Shown here piece by piece: positions 24,681 through 36,392 of a DNA stretch of 64,000 nt. Each line of letters begins with the position of its first letter. Within the stretch, counting starts at the first letter, position 1. A program made the translations under genes and the position numbers. The notes beneath the pieces are model-generated. The model made no database searches. It saw nothing but the letters and a program-made list of their open reading frames with translations, and was not told the origin of the DNA. The stretch is from Sphaerosporella brunnea (Eukaryota > Ascomycota > Pezizomycetes > Pezizales > Pyronemataceae): NCBI GenBank assembly GCA_008704415.1, contig VXIS01000145.1, positions 1 to 64,000 of the forward strand. Direction: 5' to 3'.

Positions 24681-25208
24681 CAGTGTTCCTAATCGCCGGC
24701 CCAAAAAGCCCGGCTGTGCGGGCGGGCTGCCAAAAGGCAACAGCCCGGCTATCTCGAATCACGACGGGCATCATGTCATGATGTTTTCTGTACTCTTTCC
24801 TTATTTCTTTGTTTTCCATCTCTGTTTTTCTCTTAGGGTCACGAATCTCCCTGGCACAATCATCTAGCAGTAGGCCTTGCCTAAGGGGTAGCACAGTCTC
24901 TTCTTGGTACATATGTCATGGCCGCAAGCGGCCAAATACAGTATGATTAAAACAAAACAAACAGCTGCCGGTCTGCCAAGCAATTTCGACTGAGGTGAAC
25001 TTGTCATGCAACCATCAGTTTTACCTGGTTACGTCGTAAACTGAAGAGTGTTTCTGTGTAGCTGTTGCTCCATTCCCCATAGTGCATCCGCTGGAAGCCC
25101 GCCAGCCAGCCCGACGTGGGCTCTAACCCAAACAGCCCGCCCGTCTTTTCGATCAGCCCATGCAGCCCAGCATCAGCCCGACGGGCGGGCTGGCTATTAG
25201 GAACACTG
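24681..25208 (+). mobile_element. hAT-like non-autonomous element (copy A)
   Basis: Bounded by inverted termini CAGTGTTCCTAAT at 24681 and ATTAGGAACACTG ending at 25208, with GC-rich subterminal arms full of CAGCCCG/CGGGCTG motifs. The CAGTG start and the 8-bp target duplication of a related copy (36393) suggest the hAT superfamily. The eight bases flanking this copy do not match, so no target duplication survives. It encodes no transposase. The internal block at 24868-24964 is inverted relative to the same block in the 36393 copy. Confidence 0.7.
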
Positions 25209-25431
25209 GTTGCCAGCGCGGTTTTCTGCCTGTGTCTCATATTTGGACTTTTTAACGAGGCCCAGAGATGCTAGATGCGCACGGGGGGGCATCGTTAACG
25301 ATGCTCGAACGTGTGCAGTGCAGGAGCAGAGTGAAAGCAGCAAGTAAATACATGTACGTATATTATCTAGCAAGTAAAGAATGATCTGCGTATCAAAGAG
25401 TGAATCGACCTGATGGGCGAACATGAAGGAG

Positions 25432-25497
25432 GAGAAGAAGAAGAAGAAGAATAAGAAGAAGAATAAGAAGAAGAAGAAGAAGCAGAAGAAGAAAGGA
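25432..25497. repeat. GAA trinucleotide microsatellite
   Basis: About 20 units of GAA/GAAG with AATAAG interruptions, purine-only on the plus strand. Non-coding. Confidence 0.85.
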
Positions 25498-26214
25498 CTT
25501 AGACTGCAACTCCGCAGCATCAAACAACGCCGAAATAGCCAGAGAACTCCCAATATACCATCGATGGAGTAAGAACCAAAAAACCCGCCATGCCCTTGCT
25601 GGCTGCGTTCCTCTCATAGTTTCCGCACAAGAAGCTTGATGCAGTGAAAACAAGAAGAATCGATGCATAGAAAGAGCCAACAAAATGGTGTACATAAAGC
25701 AATGTTCCGCCCGTCTACCTCCTGAAAAACGATACTCACTGTTTATCCGAGACCCCACACCAAGATACCAGGTACGTTCCCCCAGAAAGAACCCAACCAT
25801 CTACCCAATACCTCCCAAGAGACACAAAATAAGAACCCGGATACTTTTCGCTTCTGTATAAAACGAACATAACACCAGCAAAACAATACCAATGGATGGA
25901 AAATGTAAGCCACTCCAGTTGCTGCAAAATCCCCTACCGTAGTACCCTGTATAGCAAACAGTAATGAAATAATAGGAAATGGGAAACAAACTCCAGTTCT
26001 CAGTTTCCAATCTTTAGACTTGACACATGCGGTGAAAAAGGAAACCAAAATGCTGCAGATGCAAAGGGCATAGAACAACATCGTAAGAACGAGTGAAAGT
26101 GCTCAAAGAGACCCGTGTAAAAACTCAAAAGAATAAAATATAAATCACAGTGAAAGATGTAAGAAGGTATAACGGGAGAACAAAGAACAAAGAACAAATA
26201 AATGATTGCGGAAA

Positions 26215-28920
26215 TTAATGAGAGTTGAGAGAAAGCCCCTGAAGTCCCATCCATAGTTCGCTGGTTCCATTGTGGCCATGCCCATCGCCCAAAGTAAAAG
26301 CACTTTGCTGAGAGGAAACGCCGTTGAGGTAGCCAGGATTGTAACCACTGTGTGGGACGAAATCGGTGGCAGAAGGAGAGTGACGGGAAGGGAATCCAGC
26401 CATGGAGCCGTGTTGTTGCTGCGCGCTGGCGCGGGGAGCTCCACCTAATACGCCGCCCGCCGAACCAGCTGACGGATAGGCAGAATAGGCCTGTCCTTGG
26501 TTTACATACTGGGGATGCATGACGTCCGAAGTCTCCCCGATAGGTCCGAGAGCACCCGCAGCCGAAGGGGATATTCCAGGCCCTGGTGGGTGCACTCCGG
26601 CAGGATGTGCGAATGAGGCCGGATTCATGGCTGACATCCAGATGCGAGTCTTGTACACCTTGAATAGATCCGTGACCAAAGAGTTAAAGTTGATATATGA
26701 ATCGGCAAAGTAATAGAAGGTCAGTTTCTTCCAATCCCTGTTCCTCATCAGCTTATGCAATGATATATACCGCGGCATAGGAACTCACATCTGAAACTCT
26801 GCGTCAAGGATTTCCATGGGCAGTCTATGCTCCAGAACCTTCTGTTGGCAAACCCGCTTCGCTTTGGCTTCGTTCGCTTCCTTATCTCGGAGCGTCTGGA
26901 TTTCATGAGGCTGGGCTAACCGCTTGATCATCTTGGGCTTCAAATCCGCCGTTTGGCCTTCTTGTCCTTGGGCATGTCCATGACCCATGGAACCAGTCGA
27001 ACTTCCATTTGCAAACGGAGAGCCATTAGCTCCATTGAGACCGGCGGAACTGGCTGCAGGAGGCGCAGCCGCAGTGGTTCTCCTAGAGGCGTACATCATC
27101 AGAACATTATACTGCTCCTTGGCATACTGTTCCTTTAGCTCCTTCGCGCGCTGCCAAGATATATTCTCAGCAATAACAGTCCCAAGGTCGGTGCCCCTGT
27201 CTGCCTCGACGATGACCAGATCGCCGACACGCACGCGTAAGCCTGTTCCTTCCTGGACGTAGAAAACGTCGCCACGGCAAGCCTTGAAGGTGACAAAGTA
27301 TAGAAGTTGTTGGCTACGTGGCTGGGCATGCATGGACATGCTCATCATGCCCCTATGCGGACCGGGTGGAGGCGATGCGCGAGAATTAGAGGCATACGGA
27401 GGAAGCTGTTGAAGATGATGCGACTGTGAGGTACCGGCAGGAGGTCCCATCGGCGCCGCTTTCGCGGAGAACGATTGCCGGTGTGGAAGGCGAGCATTCT
27501 CGCCATAAAGTGCTTCTTTGCGAGCATTGTCAAAATTTGATACATCTGTAAGAGACAGATAGTTATTACCTCTGCTCCCGAGGGCCATTCCATTTTCTCC
27601 TGTGGCAATGGATCGCTTCGCGAGTAAATCGCTACCAGCGAAATCTGCCCCAAGCCCAGCAAACGAATGCCGCCTGCTCTGCGTCCCAGCATCCCCAAGC
27701 CCAAACATTCCTCCGGATTGCCAAGTTGTCTGACGCAGATTTTCCACGCGTTGATTCTCAGCGCCTTGAAACATCAAGCTCGTAGTTCTTGGCGCTTCAC
27801 TGAACCGTCGCTGTTCATGGAACTGGCTGAAGTCGATATCATCCTCCTCCGCTAATGCCGATTCGCTGTACTCATCAATCCTGTCATCTTTGCCTCCCAA
27901 AGCAAGGCCGGACGCAGCTAGTTGCATCACCGGAATGGTGGCAGCGGACGCAGAACGCCCCCTAAATGTCGTCGTCTCGTATTTGGCCCTGGAGTAGGTC
28001 GTCGGATGACCCTGGAAATAGCTTGTCTGGGGGAATGATCCGGTCTCCTCATCCTCGTTCTCAAAAACGCTGCGCAGAGGACTCGGGGAATCGGCAAACT
28101 GCTCGCCGGACAGCAGACTCGGCCTTGACGGCCTATGCTGAAGACCAGGTTGCGCGTGCGATCTGCCGCCGAGCATTCCAGGAGGCGAAAGCCTGGGGCG
28201 AGTCTGATCCTCCAATTCCATTTGTTGGCCCACTGAAAAGGACATTGATCTATAATTTCGGTACTGAGGTACAAGAGGGATTGGAATTGGGAACTCGCTG
28301 TTGCTGTTTGCTGGCATAGTAGTCGGGCTAGGGAGAGCTTCACTGCCGGCAAAAAGCGGGTTTTGGTTGGAAATGCCGCTCGAGGATTGTAATTGCATGT
28401 TGAGCTGCTTAGGTGGGCTCTTTCTGGACGGGTCCGCATTCCAAATAGATCCTCCCCACAGCGGGCCTAAAGCGGAACCAGAACTGGCTGCAGCACCGGA
28501 GCCACCAGCAGCCCACGCGGCAGTGTCGCCTTGAGGAGTAGAGGGGTGAGATGTAGTCGGGGACAGCGGGCCACCTGAAGTGATAGAATATGTGCGTTGG
28601 CGAGTATGGAACTCGGCCGCATAAGACGGTCGTCTTGATGATAGCTGCAAGACCGCGCCCTTAGAGAAAAATCCCGACCCCTTTTGCTCTTCATCATCAG
28701 ATGATGCAACAGCGTCAGACTCGGGGGATTGGCGACGAAGTGCTGATTCTTCAAAAACGGAACCGCCGCCACCGCCGGACTGACCCGGCAAGAAAGCGAC
28801 CTTCGGAGCGCCATTTGACGTTTGGGCATTGCTGCCTACAGCAGACGTCCTCTGGTCAAGGAAAGAGCGTGGCGAGGTGGTCGACGATTTGTCGCTAGTG
28901 GATGACGGCGCGTCAGACAT
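26215..28920 (-). CDS. PSP1 C-terminal domain protein
   Basis: Two exons, 28920-26789 and 26737-26215, give 884 aa. The first 520 residues are Ser/Pro/Gly-rich and disordered. The conserved PSP1 domain starts near QQLLYFVTFKACRGDVFYVQ, runs through VGDLVIVEADRGTDLGTVIA, and ends after the splice with WKKLTFYYFADSYINFNSLV and LFKVYKTRIWM. The intron lies inside this domain and its removal joins AEFQM to DWKKLTF. A final 130 residues are again low-complexity. Yeast Psp1 was found as a suppressor of DNA polymerase alpha mutations and homologues associate with RNA-granule or translation-related factors. The molecular role here is not visible in sequence. The start at 28920 follows from the MSDAPSSTSDKSS N-terminus. 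Confidence 0.87.
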
Positions 28921-31900
28921 CGTGTCGTGAATTGGATGTACAGTGCGAAGGGATAGATATCAGGGAGTTGAGTGACGGATCGGTCGTAATTAACGCTGTC
29001 GTTCGGAATCGGAGAAGCTGGGAAAATATAGTAACCAATCTCGTCGTCTAAACTAAAGCGCGAGCGGTTCTATTGATGGTCAGTGAAAGAACACGCAGAG
29101 CGCAGATTCGCAGATCGGCGGTGCATAATAGGATGTGCAACTTACCCCCCCGCATGTGCGGCCCTGCTGACACTCCTCTAAAGGCAGAATCCCGATAATG
29201 TCGCCACAGCTCGGCTGAAGGTGGAACGCGACGGAGTATAACGCTGTGGGCTGATGCTCGCAACGGCTCTGATTTATCGTGGTCTACGTACCTGAAGATT
29301 GCGTTCAGTGATCTGGCTGCGATCGAGATTCACCACGGGTCAAATACCAGGTCCAGCTGCAAACAACGGTATCCAGGCAGGCGCTAATGTACGACGTTTG
29401 ATTGTACTGTATATCTGAACTTTCTGGCTCTCTGCGCGTCGGTTACTGGGGACTCGGCAGTATAGGAAAGCGGTGGTGGCGGCGGCGAAAGGAAGGCCGC
29501 AGGTGAAGCTGCCAGGTTGCTGAATTGGGGGGGGGGGGGGGGCAGCAGTGGATGGGAACCAACAATGGATGGGAGAGCGGAAAATAAATGACGTCGCAGA
29601 GACAACAACTGCGCGGTCAAGCAAGCCACGAAGTCGACGGAGAGACAATAAAAAGACCCGATCGGGCGGAGAGAGTAGATGGTTGTTGATAGGTGGATAG
29701 GATGACAAGAGGAAGGGAAGACAAACCAGGGGATATGATGTTGTATTGAGCTAGTTGGAGGTCATCATCGTACAAGCGCCAAAAGGTTGCTCTACTAGCG
29801 ACTTAGGTAGGTCGCGGGTAGGGGGGGGTGTGGTCGGTATTTGCAAGCGAAAGGCGATCGCACGAGTCAGGCCACGGCCTTGCTCGGACCTGTTGGAGGC
29901 GAGAGGCCTTTGGCGGGCGCAGCTGGCTGGTAGAAAATTGCGGGGGAAGATGTAGGCGAGCGGGTCAGGATTCAGGAACGGAGACTAACGTGGGGATGTG
30001 ACAACGCGAGGCGAACGGACGTTAAAAGGCAGCAGGAAGGCGGGAAGGCCAGAGTTTGGGAAGGCGAGAGTTTGTGACGGCCCGGAAGAAGGCGGGACTG
30101 TGGCTTTGGCCTTAAGCTTGGGAGAGGCAACAGGACTGGATATCAACGGACGAAGAGGACGACGAGGGAGAAGAGTAAGTGGAACTCCGGGACGAAAAGA
30201 CAGCGGCCTGGAGGTGGGACTTTCTTTTTTTTGGTGGTTTGTGCGAGCAGGAGAGAAGGAGGGATAGATGGGTGGATCCGGATGGATGGTTATGGCTATG
30301 GCTATGGCGGTCACCACCTCATCTGTCAAAAAGACGTGGACTAGAAAGCGAAAGCGTGCGTACAAGTGCAAAGATCCAGTTGCGGCGTGTGTGTGCTGCA
30401 GGATGGTGGGTATAACCTCCAAGAGACGCAGATTTCATTATACCCTACCTTTCGCCCACACTCGTCCATAGTACCACTTACTTTATACCAAGATCTGGTG
30501 ATGATGATGGGAAAGGCAGAGGGCGATCACGAAAGTCAAGATGTACATATTCATTGATTAAGGGACATATGCATGCAGAGCCAGAGAAAAAAATAAAAAA
30601 ATCACGTCGTGCCACTCGATTATATGTATTACAAGGTACTACTAGCTTGCAATGGACACTTACGAGATTGTGAAGCCTTATCCTCGTCCGCAGCCATCCT
30701 CCCGCACCTTCACCACAATCTCTGAGCAACTGGCGCATTGTCCATCTTTTCTGCAAATGACTTCGGCTTCCAGCTCCGAAATGCCGTCTGAAGATCTTCG
30801 GGTTTGGGGGTTCCGCTGCATCCTTTGAAAACCGTTTCGAGCCGAGAGCCGACACTCCACGTAGAAACTACTTTGCATTGCTGACCGAGTCGAAACAAAT
30901 GAAAGCCCACTGCATCTCAATCCCCGGCTTGCAAGGATACTTAGTAGGCGTGCATCTGGAAACTTGCCCCGACTAAGTGTGTCAGGATAGACATCGTCGT
31001 GCCACAGGAATTTCGATATTTCGAGACATTTACCGGTGTGAATGACTTTAAACCGTTTTTCGAGTGTTCCTTTCCTTTTCGCATTTCGTCTCACACAGAA
31101 ATGCGCATTACCTGGTATATAAAGGAATTGGTAACGGTCCCCAAAGGTGTGATGTACATGTATATATTGAGAGCAAGCGGTAGACGCTCTAATAAAAAAT
31201 TCAACAGCACAAAGGTGAGGCAAATCAAGCCGTCTTTGTTCTAAAAACAAGTACTTCTCTCGATTCCCAGCATACTTTTCAAGCAGCGCGACACTACCTG
31301 TGCAACTTCATCTGTCCGTTGATTGACGACCACTCAAGCTCTCGCTTCATCAAAAAGCTCGGATCCACACGAAGGTAAACCGTAAGATCTTTCCCATGGC
31401 AGAAACGACTCATCTTCTAACTCGTATCGCTAGAAAGGAAAAAAAAATACCCACTACTTGCACCAAAAGAACGAAATGGGATGAAGAAGTAGGAGTCTCC
31501 TCGAGCTCGCCCTAATCAGCGGCCTTGAATCGGCCATTCCAGCCATCTACATAGACATCGACAAACTGGAGCCGCAGCAGTGAGGTTCACGGAACAGTAT
31601 CATACATACATCGTGTCCATACATGAGCCGTCCACTTCCGATTGGAATGATAACCAGGAAAAGAATAGGTAACATCCTAGGCCTTCTTTACAGAGTGAAT
31701 TTTCTTCACATCAAGCTTTCTCTTCTTGTCAATATACATGAAAAAAAAAAGCCCGCCAGTTTCTCACCCGAGAGCACGATCTCAAGAACACGGAACTTTA
31801 TGCCTATTATGGGACGTTTATTCCTATTCTGGTGTGCGGGACCAGAAAATCACCTTTTCCCCAGCGATCCTCTCACTCACATTCCTCTCCTCGTACTCAC

Positions 31901-34900
31901 GTGTGCTGCGCCTTTTCAGACCACCACCACCTTCCTTCACACTGCGTATATCAGTGGTAACAGCCATCTCGATCTGCAAGTTCAGGTCTGTGCTGATATC
32001 TGGACTTTTCTCCTGCGTGGTGTAAACAATGCAGCATCGGTCAGGTGCATCTTCACAGCAAAAGCAAATATCCTGTCGCTAGGATTGCTTGCTCCCTTCA
32101 ACCATGCAATGCACGACACGCTAAAGCAAGAGACGCAGGCTCTGATCCACAGGGTTCTTCCAGCACACCACCTGCTACATATACCCGCAGGCATATGTAT
32201 CGACTCGGCTGCACACGACAGTGACTTTCCATCTGCTGCTCAAGCACGGCTTCATGACGACACGCAAATACATGCCACTTTTCAGGAGACTTGTGGTCCG
32301 CATTCGGTGCGGTCGACGGAGGTTTGGAATTGAATGCTGGAGAATGCTGCGATGTGGCTCCCGTCAATTCAGAGATCGCAGAGCTGCCGTTGCTGCGATT
32401 ACCCCGCGTTTCTTGGCGCATGCACTAGCATGGGTGTTTTTATCCTCCGTCACCACCGCAGCAAAAACTGGAATTGGCGACTCACACCAACCGAAACCTT
32501 GACAGGAAATCAGGAGTGTTGCACAGCGATGCCGACACTCCCTCCCTCCTCGCGGGTTGATGCCGGTTCAGGCCACAGGAAGTATCTCTTGCCTCAGCTT
32601 TCCCACGGCCGTCTTCTCCGCTTCGCCGCCTGGAGTGATCCGCACTAATGCTGGAAACGTGGACTGCCTCCATGCCGCTCGGATTATTTTCGGCAAGGAC
32701 AATTCCTTTGCTGGTCTCTGGTCGATGGTTCGTCCGGTGTTTATATACGACTCATCTCTATGTGGTGGTGGTGGTATAATATGGCAATGGGATGCAGTGC
32801 TACCGGTTACTACCCCGCATATGCACTCGCACTATGAATAATGGCTCACACCATACTCGTACAATTGATCATACCTTATTCTACTGCGAATTATGGGTAT
32901 TTTGCCAATCAACATACTGTTCGGCATATTCCGAATATATCGATTGCAACGTGCCAGTATGGATGGCAATTATGCGCGGCATCGTTCCCTTTTTGAAGGC
33001 TCAACCGAGCGTAAGCGACATTGAGGATGTGATCACAACGACGTTTCGTGGTATGCTTGGGAAAATGATTGCGCATTGATTTTCGCGGGCACCTTACTTT
33101 TACGAAGAGTTGTGGGTCTTGGGAACGGCCGCTAATGCAAGGAAGTATGCCCGCAGCGGGAGAGGAGCCGCTACGGGACCACTACGCCTGCGCTAGATTC
33201 AGCCATTTGTTTTGCCTTCACATTGTATCACTCGAGCACGCTGCTCTGTCCGGACTCTCCGGAGTTGCAAGTGCCGAAGGTGTCGGTGGTGTATATATAT
33301 AAACACGGCTTATTGCTTCGACATTGTTGGATGCTGGGTATTGTATTTTCTGAAAGGCTAGTGTTTCTGCTCAGCAGGGCTGCTTGTCCCGGAACGTCAG
33401 TTCATCTTTACAGGAGTCTTCAGGACGCTTCTCAGGTCAAAATGCCGGCCGCGGAAATCTCTCTGGCCCAAAATACGCTCGAGCTGGCATCGAAGGCGGC
33501 AAAAAATTGGCATCGGGGCTTGAATTTGACAGATCGGACAAGGTGGCCTTATATCGGTGCAGTGCAGCTCCGCGGGATAGTTGCGTCCTCAGGCAGCGGT
33601 GGCGGCCTCCCAGCATTTATCCTGCCATTAAGCATCAACCAAACATGGGCCGCAGCCGGAAAAGACTCGCTGCAAATCCTGGGGTGCGGTGGGCCGTTTA
33701 CACCCTCATTGCGGGCAATGCGACGAGATCAACGTGCCAAAAGGGCTTAGGTCTCATCCTGCGCGACGATCGTCCGGCGAAGCGTTACAGGCGCGCACGG
33801 GGAAGCAGGATGCTGCTGCTGCCATGCACCTGCCAGGTCAGCCAGTGCTTTTCTGCTGTGGGTGGACGCAAGCAGCTGGATTTGCCCGTGCTACATTCCT
33901 CAACGGCACATGAGTTCACATCGGCAGCAGCAACAGGCTACTCTTGCTGATTGACATGCCATCCAGGCGTTTTACCCTGGTTCTTCAGACTTGTTTCCTC
34001 GCTTCTGATAGGAGATGCAAGTGATAGACTTCCTGTGTTGCACAATCTTCCTGAGATCACATCCTTCGGCATGATGTGTAAATACTCGACACCCGCTTGG
34101 CGAAGTCCAGCAAAGGTCAAGCTTGTATGTACTAGTACCTAGTTGCGCCGTTGTAGTATCCATTAAAGTGAATTTGCCCTCGTCATTTTTCTGGGTTTAG
34201 TTGCCAAGTCCCATACAAAATCTATGTATGAACGACGACGGCAGAGCTGATAGGTCTTCCAAGTCTGGTTGACTTCTTCGTCAGCACGACTTTTGTACCG
34301 GACTGCCCAGAAAAATGAACTCACTCTATTGAGTTTCCCACTCACCATTGATCACTCGGCTGTCTTAGATTACATTGTTCGATGTATGCCCAGCCACCGC
34401 CACTACGGACCCCAACATTTTGCACTATCTATAGTGCCGTTTTTGATCCGCCAAAATGTCATGCCCCCAAGCGAGTGGGTGGCGCGTCTTTCCCCAAATT
34501 GCTGGGTCGATATCGAATCTGGGATGCAGGCTCTCGGGCCCTCATCGCGGTGGTCAGCGGCGCTTGTATAAACATTAGTCACTCGGAGCCGCCTCAGTTT
34601 TAGCCTAGAAACAGAATTCTAGATTTTTTGCACCTTTGTCAGGAACTCGTTTTTGTCCTGCGGGTTTGCCACCTGTTTGCCTCGGGGAGTCGAGGCAAAA
34701 CTTCTTCCTCGACTTGCCACTCTTAAGTAAGCCTAGTCAGTTTCGTGGAGGGGCTGAAGTCTCGTTTACAGCCTTCCGCCTCCCTACGCAGCGCTCAGAG
34801 AAGCATGATTGGAGTAACATGATGACATAATTCCTGTATTTAGGCTTGCAGTGGCAAGTAGCTGAGGTGTCCTCGTATTCCGAAGATCGAAGAGGCCAAG

Positions 34901-35302
34901 AGAAAACATTTGACTATTCTCTCCGGAACTCCTCGTGGATATAGGGTGATATTCTGTGATCATCTGAACAACGTTCATTTGTTGTGTACAAATCCTACCA
35001 AGGTCTTGTCCGCTCAGCGAGGCGGCATCTCTGATCCAGAGGACCCAGAAGCGGGGTGCCTCAAGTGTGTTCGGTCTTGCCCGAGCAAACCATTTCCGGC
35101 TGAAAAGGCTTCTCAGGACGCCATGGCGCCGCTTCACGGCATGTTTAGTACTGGTACTCAATGCCTAGGAGGCGGCGCTTATCAGAAGCAGAGTCTTCGG
35201 GCTTTCCGGACGCAGAAACACGTTCATCGGTGGAGGAATACTGATCATGGTGGGCCGGATGTGGCATGGTGGGTTGCCTCAGGCCATCGGGTAGCGTTTT
35301 AT

Positions 35303-35442
35303 CAGGGCGTCTCATGCTAGGCGGTTTCACGATTTTTGCAACTCGGTTCGCGACAAAAAATTCCGTCAGCAAACCGGCAAAACGAATCTTTGGTGAACCG
35401 AGTTATACCGGCTCGTGAAAATGCCTAGCGTGAGTCGCCCTG
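35303..35442. mobile_element. 140-bp inverted-repeat element (MITE)
   Basis: Left end CAGGGCGTCTCATGCTAGGC and right end, read in reverse, CAGGGCGACTCACGCTAGGC differ at two positions over 20 bases. Similarity continues inward (TTTCACGA, then AACTCGGTTC), so almost the whole element is an inverted repeat around a short centre. CAGGG termini suggest hAT ancestry. The flanking 8-mers do not match. Non-coding. Confidence 0.75.
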
Positions 35443-35834
35443 TTGTTGGTGTGTGATGTGCTCAGAAAACGCAAGAAAGATGGGACGAACTCATATGTAA
35501 TCTACCATACTTATGAAGTTTGAAGAGAAAGTATGTAACGTCGGATGAAGATCCCTTTAGTGCTTGCTGCCTTTCCTGCATGCATTCGGCGCATGCTGGG
35601 TAGGCGGGCACCAGCAGGTTTCTTGGCCCTTTGTGTGGCAGTCGGCTTACTACGATGATGATAGGAATCGTCAGCAGCAACACTGTAAGGACAATCTGCA
35701 CCAATCACCGAGAGGGTTGGCGGAGGCTGACAGATCACATCTCTGAGCTCAAGATGATCAAGATATAGTAGATACCACTAACAGTTTAGACTGATTGTCT
35801 GAGACCTTTTGCTTTCCCTTTAGGGTCTCTATTA

Positions 35835-36099
35835 GGGGGATCCGGAGAAATTTAGCTAAAACAGCCTCTGCTGGCGGCACCAGGAAGGATGGGTGCACGG
35901 CGATTGGCAGAAGGCAGGCAGTGCGCGACCCGACAGCCAAAAAGTTAAAATGTTCTGCTGCCAACAGCAGCTTTCAGCGCCGTTGCAAGTGGTAAACGGA
36001 AAGACGGGTGGTCTTGCGTCACAGCGTAGTTGAGAGCCAATCGACGTCCTCCCGTTCTTCCTAGTGCCGCCGTTTTAACAAAACTTTTCCGGATCCCCC
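35835..36099. mobile_element. 265-bp TA-flanked inverted-repeat element (MITE)
   Basis: Both ends read GGGGGATCCGGA inward and the inverted arms stay alignable for about 65-75 bases (shared TTAAAAC-like stretch, GGCGGCAC, AGGAAG, CGATTGGC). The dinucleotide TA lies directly outside both ends (35833-35834 and 36100-36101), the target signature of Tc1/mariner elements. No coding capacity. Confidence 0.8.
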
Positions 36100-36392
36100 T
36101 ATTGAGAATTCGGGGCATGGTACGGTGTTTTATAGATGTAAGGCAACTACCGCATAAACTGCGTGAGGTGTGGGTGAAATTGGTAAATGCATACCGGGAG
36201 CCGAGCGAAATTCACCCTACTTGCCACTGGCACCGTGTTTTTTGGAGAGAGGACGTTCGGGTGCCGTGGGCCCTGCACACCACTTTCACAAATCCGCGAA
36301 TCTGGTATTACATTTTATCCACACCTCACACTTTTTTGCACTGTTCTATTCGCGCGGTCGAGTCTCTGGTTTTATGCGGTACGACCTCCTCT

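Larger units (their letters stand above)
19832..26214. other. Gene-poor accessory region
   Basis: No gene is confidently supported in 6.4 kb. Contents: a poly-A tract at about 19988-20020, two minisatellites (20537-20595 and 20945-20981), relic-like minus-strand frames between 22128 and 22860, the hAT-like element at 24681-25208, a GAA microsatellite at 25432-25497 and a hydrophobic minus-strand frame at 25743-26081 within what may be the 3' flank of the PSP1-domain gene. The 23,000-24,600 stretch shows nothing I can name. Confidence 0.5.

Noticed and set aside
30678..31250. 190-codon minus-strand frame
   Set aside because: Cys/Arg-rich sequence with no recognisable motif. It is probably chance.
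31623..32333. 236-codon plus-strand frame
   Set aside because: It has no family resemblance, a mixed composition and overlapping minus-strand frames of similar length. I found no splice-supported extension.
33223..33950. Overlapping plus-strand frames, one starting MPAAEISLAQNTLELASKAA
   Set aside because: The first 35 residues look protein-like, but the frame soon becomes low in protein character, and two other frames are open at the same place.
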